Of a DNA stretch of 64,000 bases, positions 62,656 through 64,000 are shown piece after piece (the first letter of the stretch is position 1; every line of letters starts with the position of its first letter). Below the pieces are notes generated by a model. It worked only from the letters and a program-made list of their open reading frames with translations. It was not told where the DNA came from and did not search any database. The translations under genes were made by a program, and so were the position numbers. Source of the DNA: Anopheles merus (lineage: Eukaryota > Arthropoda > Insecta > Diptera > Culicidae); assembly GCF_017562075.2 (NCBI RefSeq), contig NC_054084.1, positions 26,922,308-26,986,307 on the forward strand, read 5' to 3'.

Positions 62656-64000
62656 GTTTTTGGAGTATTTTGATTTTTTAGTTCTCTGTCTGTCTTTTAT
62701 TAAATCAATAGCTTTCCCTCTCACCTATGTAACCTACCGTAACGTTAAATGGTAGTATAAGTATGCGTAAGTGTCACGTAGTTCATGGATACTCCCTATG
62801 ATCAATTATTTGCTTCTCTTTGTACCAAACATATACTTTAAACCTCAAAACTCTCTCCCGGATTAATCGTGAGGATTCTGCACGCGAAACATCCCACGCT
62901 GTTATCAACCAAATTGCATTAAATTCCTCCCCGTAAGAAGAGAAGACGCTTCGTCGCGTAAATTAAACAGTAATGTTACACAATTCTGGTGCATCGAATG
63001 CACCCAACTGCTACCAGGTTCCATCAGATGTGGATGATGACACGGTACACCTATCGTTGCGAGCTCAAACACATCTCCTACTCGCCAAAACGAATCCAAT
63101 AGTAAGTATGTCAGATTAATAAGTGATAGCGAATCCGTTGACGTAAACCGAAGCAACGTAGCTCATCTCACGAATTGCTCATCGAGCGGAAGCCAAATCG
63201 TAGAGCGGTAATGTACAGTGTACGAGCAGCAATCGATTCCTGCTAAATCCGTTCGCGTTCTTTGTGTTTTCTTCCAGTGACTTCACGAAGGAAGCACATC
63301 ATCAGCTGCTAGCGTTTCAGCTAGGCAGACATTTACGATCGGAACATGTGTTTACACAGCCCGCCCGGTACAACCTTCCCGGTAAAGGCTTGTGTGTAGC
63401 GAATGGTGTAGCATTTTTTCTTGTCTTGTTTTGGCTTACCCGTTCACTCGTTTGTTTGATGTGTTCGGGGTTGTTTGGGAGTTACCGAAGAAATATTTCC
63501 CTTCCCAAAGCAATGCTTTAATACTCGCAGCGCCCGTGTCTGTGTGCCGGGTGATGCTGAGATCCCGGGAGTGGTATTTAAATCTTGCGCTTCTCGATCG
63601 TTGCCGACCCGGTTTGATGGGGTCAACTGTTAGGTTGAAATACTTTCACCGGGCGGCTGTTGCTGCTGCCGTATGGTTGCAAAACAGCTACGAGCCTTTG
63701 CTTGAAGGCTGTCGGTGCGAGGGGGGCGTACCATTTTCTCGCTACGATAGCTTAGTGGGTAGCGTTGTGTCTGATTCGGTTCGCTCGTTCCATGCATTCC
63801 AAGCACTAGCGCAGGCCCTAGTTTGTACTGAAACTAGGAATGTTTCTTCTATGTAGCATCAGGTCGTAATTTTTTTTCTCCCATTGCTAGTTCCTTCCCA
63901 TCACAATCTACGGTAAAAGATGCTTGATTATTGTGTACTATCTTCTTGCGTTTCGATGCTACTTACCGATGCTCTCCTAATGCACTTCTGTGCGGGTGCA
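62656..64000. other. Non-coding stretch to window end
   Basis: No supported gene is present. A plus-strand open frame near 63392-63856 has no domain features and overlaps other frames. The sequence becomes GC-richer after 63.2 kb. It may belong to a gene extending beyond the window, but nothing shows this. Confidence 0.45.

Noticed and set aside
1..64000. CRISPR arrays, bacterial operons, rRNA genes, viral genes
   Set aside because: No spaced direct repeats, ribosome-binding-site-led gene strings, rRNA core motifs or viral protein signatures were seen. The sequence is insect nuclear DNA in character.

Overview
This window looks like nuclear DNA of an anopheline mosquito. The grounds are a Kekkon-family gene with long non-coding flanks, abundant CA/GT and CT/GA microsatellites, two almost identical tRNA-derived SINEs that resemble the Anopheles SINE200 family as I remember it, and a Himar1-type (irritans subfamily) mariner remnant. 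No bacterial signs such as operons or ribosome binding sites are present. Species and chromosome cannot be fixed from the sequence alone.

The window is gene-poor. The only confidently coding locus is a GC-rich, apparently uninterrupted + strand CDS at 35911-38544. It encodes an 877-residue Kekkon-type LRR/Ig single-pass transmembrane protein. Its TGA stop is followed by C and by 35 more clearly codon-like in-frame codons before a TAA at 38650. This is a strong candidate for stop-codon readthrough that would replace a class I PDZ-ligand C-terminus (TSDI) with one ending DVPL.

Layout: 1-5.3 kb shows no gene. 5.3-8.98 kb resembles an insect 5' non-coding transcribed region and ends at a near-perfect splice donor (8985/8986). 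8.99-34.81 kb would then be a ~25.8 kb first intron ending at a strong polypyrimidine tract plus CAG acceptor (34808/34809), with the kek 5'UTR and CDS following. This intron model is inference. Inside it lie a pre-miRNA-like hairpin (10949-11014), a possible signal-peptide exon (13898-14044), an AT-rich unidentified ORF (17093-17458), the deleted mariner (21756-22303) and a decayed minus-strand reading frame (32099-32410).

Downstream of kek are SINE copy 1 (39496-39702), A/purine-rich DNA to ~45.0 kb that may hold a long 3'UTR, a speculative two-exon gene for a ~92-residue secreted peptide (45463-46062), a 228-bp GT tract (46844-47071), a probable minus-strand non-LTR reverse transcriptase relic (52531-52794), a pure CT tract (53820-53878), several short perfect hairpins, and SINE copy 2 (62434-62642). 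The rest is unannotated non-coding sequence with several AT-rich islands. Apart from kek and the mobile elements, all coding calls are low confidence.
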